Below, in pieces: positions 34,219 to 45,145 of a stretch of DNA of 64,000 bases. The notes beneath the pieces were generated by a model. That model was given only the letters and a program-made list of their open reading frames with translations. It did no database searches and was not told the origin of the DNA. This DNA comes from Cephalotrichum gorgonifer. Its lineage: Eukaryota > Ascomycota > Sordariomycetes > Microascales > Microascaceae. Location of the stretch: positions 790,420-854,419 of the forward strand of contig ONZQ02000009.1 in NCBI GenBank assembly GCA_900312665.1, read 5' to 3'. The translations under genes and the position numbers were made by a program. Position 1 is the first letter of the stretch. The number at the start of each line of letters is the position of its first letter.

Positions 34219-35958
34219 ATGAGATTTCTCACCCGTTTCTTCATCACCAGATCTCCCCTCCCAATCGCAATATCCCGCCGAACCGCCTTGCCGTTCACCA
34301 CGCTCGCTACCTTCAGGATGGCGTCACAGGAGAGCGCCGTGCCCGCCCCGAGCGTGACCCCCACCCCGGGCGACGCCCAGAACAACCAGAACAGAAAGAG
34401 GGGCGCGGGCCAGGGCAACAGGTCCTTCAAGAAGCAGAAGCAGAAGCCGAAGAGGGAGCGGAACATGAGCGAGGGGTCCACCGAGGAGGTTCTCCTGGCG
34501 GACATCGAGGCCCTGCAGAAGTCTCTCGAGGACGCCAGCCCCGAGGGCGCGGCGGAGGCGCCGGCACTCCCTGAGGCGGGCTCCGAGATCGATGTCAAGG
34601 TCCTGCAGCTCTCCTCTACGGGCGACGGCCTCGCCGTCCTCGAGCCGAGCACGCGCATCTACGTCGTGCCCTTCGTGGCGCCTGGAGACGTAGCGAGGGT
34701 CAAGGTCTACCGCCACCTCGACGACGGCTACTCCGTGGCCGACTTCCTCTCCATCACGACCCCCTCCCCGCTCCGCGACGACTCCCGCATCAAGTGCGGC
34801 TACTTCTCCCAGTGCTCGGGCTGTCAGTTCCAGATGCTCTCCTACGACGAGCAGCTCCGCCACAAGCGCACCATCGTCGAGAAGGCCTACCGCAACTTCT
34901 CCCAGCTCCCGCCCGAGCTCGTCCCCTCCGTCGCCGACACCATCGGCTCACCCCTCCAGTACGGCTACCGGACGAAGCTGACGCCCCACTTCGACGGCCC
35001 CCCCGGCCACCACCCCTCGAGGAAGAAGGCGCTGCAGAAGCCATTCGAGGGGGTCCCCGACATCGGCTTCATGCGGAAGGGGAAGAGGAAAGTCATAGAC
35101 ATCGAGGACTGCCCCATCGGCACGCCCGCCGTCAGGAAGGGCCTCACGCGCGAGAGGGCACGCATGCAGACCGAGTTCGGGAACTACTCCCGCGGCGCGA
35201 CCATCCTCCTGCGCGAGAGCACCGACCGCCGCGCCAAGGGCGACGCCCCCGACCCTGTCCCCGCCGACGTCGAGGTGGTCGAGGGCGAGGACCACGTCGA
35301 CGTCAAGACGTGCGTGACGGACAACAACGCCACGACGACCGAGTACATCGGCTCCCAGGTCTTCACGAACCCCGCCGGCTCCTTCTTCCAGAACAACAAC
35401 TCCATACTCCCGCGCTTCACCGACTACATCCGCTCCCATATCCTACCCCCCGCCTCCGCCGCGGGAGAGGAGATCAAGTACCTCATCGACGCCTACTCCG
35501 GCTCCGGCCTCTTCACAATCTCCCTCGCCTCCAACTTCACCTCCTCCATCGGCATCGACATCGCCGACAAGTCCATAACCTACGCCCGCACCAACGCCTC
35601 CCTCAACGGCCTCGACACCGAGAAGTGCACCTTCCTCTCCGCCGACGCCAACGCCCTCTTCGCGAGCGTCAAGTTCCCCGCCCAGCAGACCGTCGTGGTG
35701 CTCGACCCGCCCCGCAAGGGCTGCGACGGCAACTTCCTGCGCCAGCTGCTCAAGTTCGGCGCCAGGAGGGTCGTCTACGTCAGCTGCAACGTCCACACCC
35801 AGGCGCGAGACGTCGGCGTGCTAGTTAGGGGAGAGGAGGGCCCCGGCGGCGCGAGGTACGAGATCGAGAGCCTCGTCGGCTTCGACTTCTTCCCGCAGAC
35901 GGGGCACGTGGAGGGTGTTGCTGTTCTGAACAGGGTCGAGGCGGAGAAGTCGGCATGA
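34219..35958 (+). CDS. TRM2: tRNA (uracil-5-)-methyltransferase Trm2
   Basis: Single exon, 579 residues. Trm2 makes m5U54 in the T-loop of tRNAs using S-adenosylmethionine. A TRAM-like beta domain lies at about residues 120-180. KCGYFSQCSGCQFQ near residue 193 is a Cys cluster like that of RumA/TrmA relatives. PAGSFFQNNNSIL, DAYSGSGLFTISLAS and IGIDIADKSI form the methyltransferase core, VVLDPPRKGCDG is motif IV, and VVYVSCNVHTQARDV holds the catalytic Cys near residue 522. The C-terminus GFDFFPQTGHVEGVAVLNR is diagnostic. The first 30 residues are Arg/Ser/Thr-rich and could target mitochondria; a second start MASQESAVP at 34318 would give a form without it. The gene is very GC-rich at third positions. 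Confidence 0.95.
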   Translation: MRFLTRFFITRSPLPIAISRRTALPFTTLATFRMASQESAVPAPSVTPTPGDAQNNQNRKRGAGQGNRSFKKQKQKPKRERNMSEGSTEEVLLADIEALQKSLEDASPEGAAEAPALPEAGSEIDVKVLQLSSTGDGLAVLEPSTRIYVVPFVAPGDVARVKVYRHLDDGYSVADFLSITTPSPLRDDSRIKCGYFSQCSGCQFQMLSYDEQLRHKRTIVEKAYRNFSQLPPELVPSVADTIGSPLQYGYRTKLTPHFDGPPGHHPSRKKALQKPFEGVPDIGFMRKGKRKVIDIEDCPIGTPAVRKGLTRERARMQTEFGNYSRGATILLRESTDRRAKGDAPDPVPADVEVVEGEDHVDVKTCVTDNNATTTEYIGSQVFTNPAGSFFQNNNSILPRFTDYIRSHILPPASAAGEEIKYLIDAYSGSGLFTISLASNFTSSIGIDIADKSITYARTNASLNGLDTEKCTFLSADANALFASVKFPAQQTVVVLDPPRKGCDGNFLRQLLKFGARRVVYVSCNVHTQARDVGVLVRGEEGPGGARYEIESLVGFDFFPQTGHVEGVAVLNRVEAEKSA

Positions 35959-36280
35959 GAAGCGCGCTTCTTGTATAATACAATCAAAAGGGAGGGTTAT
36001 TCACAATGGGCACAGAGAGATTTCTTATGAAACATGCATTAACAAGCGTGGTGGACTTTTTTTTTTGGATCTTATCGGTGGAATAAAATAGATACAATAG
36101 ACGTCGTCCATCATTCTAGAGTCGTCTCTTCATTTCGTGATACCTGCCTCCCTGCTCCTATCCCCTATCCCCATACCCCCTAAAAAGCAAACGCCCCTTC
36201 CCAGAGATGCCGAAAACAAAGGAGAAATGGAGAAAATAAGAAAAACAATGAGAGAGAAGGCGAGGGAGAGACCAGAAAAA
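35959..36280. other. spacer between convergent genes
   Basis: 322 bp between the stops of TRM2 and SHE4. AT-rich with a T-run at about 36058-36066, consistent with 3' untranslated and termination sequence for TRM2. Nothing else seen. Confidence 0.45.
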
Positions 36281-38530
36281 TCACTGAGGCCCATCCAGAA
36301 GGACCTTCAGAACCTCCAGCACCACCTCCACTACCTCCGCCCGCCTACTCTTCTTCGCAGCCTCCGTGAGCACCCCAACACCGCCCTCCGCCTTGACCTT
36401 GTCCCTCCCCTGCTTGCCCACAGGCTCTGCGGCGGTGACAACATTAAGAAGGATGACCGCCGCCCGGTGTCGCAGGTCGTCACTCTCGTCCGCACACATC
36501 TTTAACACGATCTGAATGCCCCTGTCCCGCTGGAGGAGAGCCTTGACAACGTTCTCGTGCGCAGTGAGACCCGCGAGAGCTCCGCCCGCCGCGCTCCTGG
36601 TTCCGGGGTCCTCAGCATCGGCAAGGGCCACGAGGATATGCAGGCGCTGCCTGGCCTGGGGAGTACCGTCGGCGTATAGGACCATGCCCTCTGGATACGG
36701 GACCAGGTTGCAGATAAGTTCGACGGCAGCCTTGCAAACGTGCCGGTTCGACGACAAGAGAAGATCTTCTATCTGCTGCCACGCTGTGCGGATAATAATA
36801 CTCTGGATCTCGGAATTCTGGAGAGATGCCAGGTTGGTAAGGGCCATGAGGGACTCGAAGCACGGGAGCAAATCTCGAGTGTCTGCCGACTCATCGGGCG
36901 ACAAGATTGCGAGTAGGGGCCGGACGGCAGAAGTCACCGGAATGGCGCGGTTCCCGCCAAAAATAAGGGACGGGTCGATGCTGATGAGGATACGCGCGAG
37001 CGCCTGCGCGGCCGTTCGACGCGGCAGGGCCTCCGTCTCCGGCAGAGCAGACCACGCAGCCAGGAGTAGCTTGACAGCACCCTGCTGCGCAAGCCTCCCG
37101 CGAAGTGTCGGTGTGACTGAAAGGGAATGGATAATTGAAATAACAAGTGAGAGAGATGCGACAGATCCGTTCTTGCTGTGCGTAACAAGTACTGGAGTAA
37201 TGCCAGCCTCGAAGACACGCACGCATCGGGCAGAAACGTGGGTATCATCGTTCAGAGGGTCGCGCTCGAGCGATTCCTTCCCCTTCGCGTTGGCGTAGGC
37301 CTTGAGCTGGCTGATCTTCTCCTCTTCCTCCGTGAGATTCGGCTGGTACCTCGTCAGGTTGACGAAAATGCTGAGGATGCCGTAGGTTGTGGGTGATTTG
37401 GGCGGTGCGTCGTTTAGGGATTGCACCAGGTTCTTGAGTAAGGCTCCATTCTGGGAGACTTGTTCTTTAACCGACGACCGCAGGGTCGCATAGGCCAGGC
37501 CTTCGATCGAGTGTTGTTTGGCTTTGTTGCTTTCGTCGTGCTCTACGTCGAGCTGAAATAGAGCGAATATTCCAGCCAGGTCCTCGATGCTCGATGAAGC
37601 TGTCTGGATTCTTGGCACATCTTCATTTGAAGAAGGCTTTGAAGGGATAGCCTTCATTCTACCGTTAGTTAGACACGAAATGGACAACGGATAACGTACA
37701 ACGCAGAGAACGCAGAACGCAAGTAGGCAGGATTGCGGGGCGACGCAGAAGAAGCAGTGTCACTAGGTGCTGGGATATCTTACCTTGATCTTCGCCAGGA
37801 CAACGCCAGCCATAATCTGCACTCTCAGCGAATGTCTGCGCATGGAGACAGAGCCATCCTCCAGGCTGATGGATGTATCCGAGTCCAAGGCGCGAGTGAC
37901 CTCATTAGGGTCCTGGTCGACGACTTCCTCCAGCCAGTCGATGCAGTACTTCTCCACGGCCTCCCGGCACTGGGGGTAGGTGCACGCGGCGTTGAGCATC
38001 TCAAGGCACGCCGTCTCGACCTTGCGGCTCTTCCACTTCCGGCTCATCAGGGGGCCGAGGGTGGCGAGGAAGCCAGGGCTGAGGAACAGCTCCGACGTGA
38101 GTTCCGGAGCGATGGGGAAGATGAGCGAGGCGACGCAGAAGGCGACGATGTAGTCGTCATAAGTGCCCCTCCGGACGCGGTCGAAGAAGAAGGCGGAGAG
38201 GGCCTTGTGGCCCTCCTCGCCGGCGGCCTTGAGGTAGGCGGCGGCCGTCAGGGTGGCGTGGGCGCGCACGTTCTCGGGCTGCCTCATGTCCATGTGGCCA
38301 AGGATGGTGTCGAGGCAGTCGGCATCGATGACACCGCAGATGGAAGGAGTGTCCTTGTTCGCCTTGGTGAGCTCGAAGTCCTCGTTTAGCAGCGATGTCA
38401 CCAAATCTAGGTCGCGACATGTCTGGTCGTCTTCTCGGCCGCCCTCCATCAATTCGGCGATGAGGAGCTGGGTGCGGTCCTCCCGAGACAGGTCGGGACG
38501 CGAGGTCGCCGCCACAGTAGTTGTCGCCAT
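36281..38530 (-). CDS. SHE4: UCS-domain myosin chaperone She4/Cro1 (UNC-45 family)
   Basis: Two exons (37784-38530, 36281-37651) encode 705 residues of all-helical armadillo-type sequence. UCS proteins fold and stabilise myosin motors; She4, Rng3 and Podospora Cro1 act on actin patches, cytokinesis and septation. Seen: an N-terminal helical region starting MATTTVAATSRPDLSREDRT, then ARM repeats such as HISMLNAA-like CLEMLNAACTYPQCREAV and HSLRVQIMAGVVLAKIK. After the intron come GLAYATLRSSVKEQV, YGILSIFVNLTRYQPNL, LMALTNLAS, VCKAAVELICNLVPYPEG and the UCS end RHRAAVILLNVV. Phase requires the acceptor at AAG|GCT rather than the TAG seven bases upstream, so the intron is 132 bp. There is no TPR domain, as is usual for fungal members. 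Confidence 0.9.
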
Positions 38531-40229
38531 GGCGGATCTAGAGACCCGGGCTTGATAGGGATGGAAAATCCGGGCGGGGTAAGGGGGGAAAGTGTGTTTG
38601 CGTGAAAAAAGTGTGTTTGGGTAGAAGGCACAGGAGGAACGCGTATTCTGTGAGTGTTGAGTAGATAGAATGGTAGAGTAGTTGGGTATTTGTATGTTGA
38701 GGAGGCGACTTGGAGACATGTAGCATGTGCATGGGAGCAGACCTTATATGCAACGGAAAATGTGTCTCAACAAGCTGCCCCCCACCATGCTCGAAGTAAT
38801 CGGCATTACTGGCACGGAGTACTAAGGGTCTAGTCCCTGTTTAGGAAGGGTGAAGGTCTTGGCATCTTAGCTTGCTAGGGGCCATGTGGTAGTGCTGCTA
38901 CTATACAGGTATTAGTTCAAGTACATGTGTGCAAGAAGCGCGGTATTGGCTTGTGACTGGATGGACCTAGGAGTACACTTTCTGTACTTTTTCTACGGTG
39001 CACAGAAGTGTAATCATGCAGTATTCTTTAGTACTGGCACCAAAAATCGTGGATTCCAAGCAGTTAGCCAAATTCCTCGCTTGTGATATCTACCTCCAGC
39101 TGATGCCGATAGACACCGAAATACACCCACACACCGAGAGCCCCGTTGTCTTTCTCCAGGCACGTTGCATCTCTCTCAAACCCGTGGGGGGCAGCTGCCG
39201 CTCGAATGTTACACATGTCTGCATGCATTCACAAGTCAATGGTGAGGTTAAATTTTAAATATAAGCAGTCTACTATATATATAGAGTGTGGCCCGCATAT
39301 CTAATGTCTGGTAAATGGTATTACGCAGTTGTAAGGGCGGTTCCGCCCGCGCGCCCTCGCGCCTGCTACCATCCACCGGTGATCCATCCCGCCAACGCGG
39401 ACCCCTGTGCTCATTTGGCCCACTCTGATAGGGCAGATAAGAATATCGATGACCTGTGGGATTTGGTCTTGCGAAACGGGATCTGAGAATGAGAGTGTGG
39501 GGTGGGTGGGTGTCTTTCGGAGCCGGAACTAGTGTGTAGGAATAATGTTTTCTCTGTACGGAGTACCTGTACTTGAACGGAGCATTAGTCTTAGAATAGC
39601 GTCACGGCCGCTCCTTCCCACCCACCCCAGGATCTTCGGGCGCAGCTGGAGACGCACAGGACAAGCAGGGGTTTAAACAATACAACCTTGCCCCCCATCT
39701 TGACGCTTGGTTGCTGCTACCTAAAAATCCATAGGAGGAGAACGCCGCCGATCTCGCCTGCGCGAATTGTTCTGCGCGGAGGCTTGACGCTGACGTCAAG
39801 CCTACCGCAGACATGACGCTCCCCCCGCTTCGGCGGCTCCGCATGTAGATGACCGTGTCTGTACTGTGCTTCCACGGCCTTACCAGAAACAGACATAGAA
39901 TCAGAGTCGGTGGATGTCTGTGAGCACAAAGTATGAGTACAGTACGAGTGTACTTTTAGTACTCCGTATGTAGCTGGACTGCTAATTCCATTTTTGGCCT
40001 AGGTTTGTTCCACAGGGGACGGGACCCAGAAATAACGACCACACTCCCCACGCTTCTGTTCACGGGCGCCAGCCAGCCCTGAAAAAACATTTCAGCCTCG
40101 TCCCAGCACCTGCCGCGAAAGAGCCTATTCTCTCCCTCGCCCGCAAGAACACTGCGCCGCATCCCCCCCGGCAGCAGATGGTTCCACCGCCACTCCACCT
40201 CGCCGCCGAGGGCCCCCCGTCCGCCCACA
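38531..40229. other. long divergent spacer, SHE4 / TFB4
   Basis: 1.7 kb between two divergent start codons. It holds GTAC/CGGAGTAC words at 39555-39575 and a dense cluster at 39930-39972 ending in ACTCCGTA. Short open frames (for example 39286-39486) have no recognisable domain. The final 200 bp before TFB4 are C-rich. I see no RNA gene. Confidence 0.45.
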
Positions 40230-41357
40230 ATGAACAACATCGCCAGTGACCCCGATGCCACCGAGCACTACGACATCCCGAACACCGATGAGATCCCATC
40301 CCTGCTCGCCATCGTGCTCGACACGAACCCGCGCGCATGGGCGGCGCTCGAGGACACTCTCCCGCTCTCGCGGGCCGTGGCCAACCTCCTCATATTCATA
40401 AACGGCCACCTGGCCTTCAGCAACGCGAACCAGGTCGCCGTCATCGCGTCCCACACCACCAAGGCGTCATGGCTCTACCCCCCGCCTCACGATGCCGTGA
40501 ACACGGCACAGGCAACGGCGGCCGACGGGGAGGACGTCCACATGCGGGACGCCGCTGGCCCGGGATCGTCGGTGCCGCCGGCCATCTTCTCCGCGAATAA
40601 GTTCCCTCTCTTCGCACAGGTCGAGGCCGCCGTCGCCTCCTCCCTCGCCGCGCTCTCCTCGTCTAGCACGCCCGCCGACCTCACCTCCACGACGACAAAG
40701 CTCTCCGGCGCCCTAACAATGGCCCTCTCCTACATAAACCGCGTCTCCCAGTCCCTCGCGGCAAACAAGCAGGCCCCTGCTGACAGCACTGCCGCCGCTG
40801 CCCCCGCGGCACCCCAATCCGCCCCGGCCCTCGGCGGCCTCCGCGCCCGCATCCTCGTCCTCTCCGTCTCGGACTCCCAGCCCTCGCAGTACATCCCGAC
40901 CATGAATGCCGTCTTCGCCGCCTCCCATCTCGACATCCCCATCGACACCCTCTCCATTTCCGGGAACGACACCTTCATGCAGCAGGCCGCCTTCATAACC
41001 GAAGGCACCTTCCTCCGCGCCGCGGAGCCGAGGGGGATCCTCCAGTATCTCATGACGGCCTTCATGCCCGACGGCGAGGCCCGTGCCGCCCTCATCTCGC
41101 CGCGCCACCACACCGTCGACTTCCGCGCCGCCTGTTTCTGTCACGGGCGCGTCGTGGATACTGGCTTCGTGTGCTCCGTGTGCTTAGGTATCTTCTGCGA
41201 ACCTCCCCCCGGCGCCGAGTGCCTGCTATGCGGAAATAAGTTGCGTCTGGGGTCGTACGGCGGGAAGCCGGCCGTCGTGCCGAGGAAGAAGAAGAAGAGG
41301 AGGAAGATTAACGGAAGGGAGGAGACGGGGAGCGCCACCGGGACACCGAGACCGTGA
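40230..41357 (+). CDS. TFB4: TFIIH core subunit Tfb4 (p34)
   Basis: Single exon, 375 residues. Tfb4/p34 is a structural subunit of TFIIH, paired with Ssl1/p44, for transcription initiation and nucleotide excision repair. The N-terminal part is a von Willebrand A-like domain: SLLAIVLDTNPRAWAAL, LLIFINGHLAFSNANQVAVIA, LGGLRARILVLSVSD, YIPTMNAVFAASHLDIPID and EGTFLRAAEPRGILQYLM. The C-terminal zinc-binding domain (about residues 301-341) carries CFCHGRVVDTGFVCSVCLGI and CEPPPGAECLLCGNK. The protein ends in a Lys/Arg-rich tail, likely nuclear. The start is the first ATG after a C-rich leader. It is convergent with the taspase-like gene. Confidence 0.95.
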   Translation: MNNIASDPDATEHYDIPNTDEIPSLLAIVLDTNPRAWAALEDTLPLSRAVANLLIFINGHLAFSNANQVAVIASHTTKASWLYPPPHDAVNTAQATAADGEDVHMRDAAGPGSSVPPAIFSANKFPLFAQVEAAVASSLAALSSSSTPADLTSTTTKLSGALTMALSYINRVSQSLAANKQAPADSTAAAAPAAPQSAPALGGLRARILVLSVSDSQPSQYIPTMNAVFAASHLDIPIDTLSISGNDTFMQQAAFITEGTFLRAAEPRGILQYLMTAFMPDGEARAALISPRHHTVDFRAACFCHGRVVDTGFVCSVCLGIFCEPPPGAECLLCGNKLRLGSYGGKPAVVPRKKKKRRKINGREETGSATGTPRP

Positions 41358-41953
41358 AGGCCCTCGGTCCAGTTAGGCTAGGGGGATAATATCGTCGGTG
41401 GGGTTAATCTGTGATTTCACCATCTTTTACAGCTCTAGAAAGCTGACTGTGTCGGAGCCGACACTCGACAGAGATTTACGATGCCCAGTGCCATGAGAAT
41501 AGATGACGCATAATATATACCATGTACTATTTCAAGCGAAGAAGCCGTATACCCAATCTAGGAGCCCCTGTCTTCACAGTCCATATCCCCTATGCCCCAT
41601 CTAGTGTAGCAAGCCCAATCGCTTTGTTGTTGGGAACGAGGCTCTAGACAGGGCGCATGAACCATCCTCATCATCCACAATACATATCTCTTTACAATTA
41701 CAGCTCGAAAAAAGATATTAGGTCATTATCTATTCTCATCTAATCCACGTATGGAACGGCGTGGGATGCTTGCTCTGCCATGTACCCAGTCACGATCGTC
41801 GCCCATACAGTCGGCTCTCTATGTATGTAGGTAACGGTTGACGATTATGGAAATATCGCCCCAACCCTTTCGGTCCTCAACATGCCGATCCAAACTAAAT
41901 GATCCACTAATGGATCCAATACCCTGATATGCCCCCTTCCCACTGCCCAAGAC
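41358..41953. other. spacer between convergent genes
   Basis: 596 bp of AT-richer sequence between the stops of TFB4 and the taspase-like gene, consistent with two 3' untranslated regions. No gene or repeat noticed. Confidence 0.45.
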
Positions 41954-43820
41954 TCATGGTGTGCGCAGAATGCGCCGAGCACCCACGGAGCACTTCTCAG
42001 GATTGTTACCCATGCGAGACATCACACACATCGGCTCCTCATCGGTAGACGACATCGACGCCAGGGCGAAAGACTCCGTATTGTGAGCAAAGTACACGTA
42101 GTACCTCTCCCTGTACTTCTTCACTGCCAGGACCCCAATGGCCGCCGTGGACGGCATGGACTTCACTCCAGGGTGGTCCATAAAGTCATTCAGGACGAAC
42201 GACTTGATAGCATCGTGGTCGCTTGGCTCCTCCACATCCTCACCCATCGGTCCTTGTCGCGTGTTCCGTAGGAGTCGCTCGGCACATTTCAGTGAGGCCA
42301 TAGTGGTCGCCATGTGCTCGCCCGTGCCGCTCGTCACGACGGCCACGGAGACATCATCTTGGTCGTTAGGGTGGGCGGGGATGACTGCCGACCCGACTCC
42401 AACGAGTGCGGCGGGTCCAAGTCTGCCGCTATGTTTCATCCCAATCCCTCCGGATGATGACCCGGCAGCGATGCGGCCCTGGTCATCAATAGCGATAGCC
42501 CCAACGGTATCCGTGATGTGATCACCTCGGCTAAACTCCCCATAGGGCCGCTTTGTTCCGTGAGGTTCGTGTTGGATAGGGGGCAAGTCCGCCCCCTTTC
42601 TATCCTCGATGACTCTTTCTTCCTCTTCCGCGGCGGAGAAGGACTGAGTACCCAAGGTACCCAATGATTCATGGCCCAAATCCATGATGTGAGAGGACCT
42701 GTTATCAGCCAATGTGGGAGCCCTATCTCCTAAGCCGGCCATAGGGGAGGGCGTATTGGCGGTATCACTGGAGCAAGAGTCGCCACCGGAAGCCTCCGTT
42801 TTGGATGAGTGCCCACCCGAGCTCCGGATCGTGGCCATCAAACTGCGAGCAGCCCGAAATGTCGGATTAGCGGGCTGAGGGGTGGGCATGGGACCAGAGC
42901 GAGGTGTCTCTGTGAGTGGGGATGTTTGGGTCGGCAGCTCGAGCTGGGCCTCATCACAGGGCCCAGTAGAGAGCGCGTCCTTACGATCCGACTCTTTCGA
43001 GGTACGAGAAGTGACGGTCAGCAGAGCTTGCTGCTGCCGAGGCGTTTGCTGCTGGAAACCCCCTTCCGCCTTGACTCTTGTTCGCGAGATGTCACTCTGC
43101 CAGCGGAGGAAGCGATGTCCGGCACTCTTTGAGATCATGTTTTCGTTGGGCACGATTTCTAGGCCGTTTTCTCGTGCGAATTCGGTCGCCCCTTTGCCGA
43201 CTAGCAGGTTTGGTGGCACCCTACCAAGTGTGAGGGGCTGCATGCTCTTATCAAGGACGGTCTTTGCTAAGATGATGGGATTCCGGATATCTAGACAAGA
43301 AATATTATCAGAAGGGTTTCGCGGTCATCAGGGGTAGTGGGCAGCATGTACTTGGGGCAGCACCGCAGGCACCACTGCGGCCCACATGGTCTACAATGGT
43401 GGCATCGCACTCAACTGTTCCATCGATGCAAAGATTCGACCCGTATCCAGCATTGGTGACTTCCTTGTCCTCGAGGACCTTTATGGCTGCCACCACAGCC
43501 TCGGTCGCACTAGCACCAGCATTTAGGAACCTCATTCCTATCAATGCCGCCCTGGTCAGGAGTATAAGTGAGCTATCCACCCGTGTTGGGGATTTACTGA
43601 GGACTTACGTGTGGCACGCGTGGAGATGCACCTTCTCATTCTCATGGCTATGAAATCCAGCCCCAGCATGAATGAATATTGCCGTCATTTCTTTTCTCGA
43701 CACCTGTTGGGATTTGGCTGGGGCCTCTGGGTCCGATTTGCGCTGGTCCCACAGGTTTTGGTTCTCCTGTGTCACTCCGTCATATTGGTAATTTTCCTTT
43801 TCTTGATAGGAGTTTTCCAT
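41954..43820 (-). CDS. taspase-like threonine aspartase (Ntn hydrolase)
   Basis: Three exons (43609-43820, 43352-43551, 41954-43290; introns 57 and 61 bp) give 582 residues. The family (L-asparaginase type 2/Taspase 1) is made as a proenzyme that self-cleaves before a Thr, which becomes the nucleophile. Seen: MTAIFIHAGAGFHSHENE, AGASATEAVVAAIKVLEDKE, TNAGYGSNLCIDGTVECDA and NIRNPIILAKTVLDKSM. The cleavage site is HITDTVGAIAIDDQGRIAAG with the nucleophile near Thr399, followed by GRLGPAALVGVGSAV and VTSGTGEHMATT. GVGSAV and the small-subunit layout favour taspase over plain asparaginase. A long Ser/Pro/Thr-rich insert (about residues 190-390) precedes the cleavage site. The likelier start may be Met45 (43688), just before the conserved IHAGAG. 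Confidence 0.88.
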
Positions 43821-45145
43821 CGCGCATATCAGAAGGCTTGCAACGGGAGGGCGTGACTCTCTTCGAGCGAGTACCGGTGTGAGGGATGTGGTGGTCTGAG
43901 TCTAGAATGGTTAGGCCTGTACAATAACCCATATAAACTTTCAAGGGAAGACAGACATGTCCTGTTTCACTTGGGAAAGAGCCGGAATGGAGTGGACAGA
44001 ATGCGTGGGCTTTGCTCCAGCCGATGGTGCGGGTACTGGTCCAGTGGGCTGGTGGTGCCTTAGGAGATGGGGCCGGATTCAAGCACGAAATAAAGCTGTA
44101 GTCGAGACGATGGATATGAATTCGCCGGCTCGGTTGGAAAGTGGTGGGATAAGACTAGGAGCCCTCCTAGCCCACTGAGTAGGCCAGGTGGGGGTCAGAG
44201 GCAGGATGAACGACAGGTTGGAGGGGAGGAGACCGAATGATGATACAGATAAAGGATGTTTGGTGGGTGTTGAAAGGGAGAATGAGGATGGGGGGGGCTT
44301 TCAGTCTGGGTCTCCAAATTCTATGTCAAGATAGAAGGTAGACAGAGCTATTAGGCCGAAGTTGTTAAAGGGGGGAGGAATGGGGTTGAAGAGGAAGGAG
44401 CGATGGCAGGCCTCAGCACAAGCTCAGTCTTGACGATAATGAAGAATCGATCGATACCTTCACCCCGGTATCTGAATAATCCGCCTGCTATTCATCAAAT
44501 AGAGAGGTATCTTCCGCCTAAGCTACCAGCCACAATGGCATTCGATAGTTTATCATGGAGCCTCAGCTCGGTACGACTTACACCAGAGGAGATGCCTGCA
44601 GGGAAGGGAAGCTGCAAAGGATCTAACGGGTGGAAAGATCGGCTATGTGACGTCATCCACATATAAGGCTATAGATCTGTTTAGGGTATGCGGTTTGAAT
44701 AGAGATAGAAATTATCCTTTGTCATATGCCATTGTTCCAGTCTCGATGCATTACAGCCGGTGGTATCCAGATTGCTCTGTCGCACAGCGAAGGGGAGGAT
44801 GCGCTCAAAGTGTTGATTCATGTTGGCTGAGGCGGAAGCAACCTTGAAATGGGTGAGCTTCCAAGGTCTCTGTGGAACCCTATGATTACATAAGTACCTT
44901 AGCGCGGGATATCTTCGGTAGGCTGCTTTGGATGTGGCAGCACTGGGCCAATACGTTACGAATAGTGGGGCTTGGGCGAACCCCCCATCACGACAAGCGT
45001 CACCTCCGATCCAAGCCAGGTCAGCTTCGTCTACCAACCTGGAAGCATCTCAGCCTTCCCCTGGGACTTCGGATTCTTGCCTTCCTCCCCCACGCTCTTC
45101 ATATACTTCCAGTCTCGGAGCTAGTCTCCACGTACCACCATCACA
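43821..45145. other. divergent spacer, taspase-like gene / ARP3
   Basis: 1.3 kb between divergent start codons. The ARP3 side ends in a CT/CA-rich leader (about 45,050-45,145). The middle contains purine-rich tracts (GGAGGGGAGGAG near 44,220; GGGGGGG near 44,291). Short open frames have no recognised domain. Confidence 0.4.

Noticed and set aside
34794..35828. 344-codon frame in TRM2
   Set aside because: An Arg/Pro-rich shadow of the TRM2 coding sequence, caused by high third-position GC.
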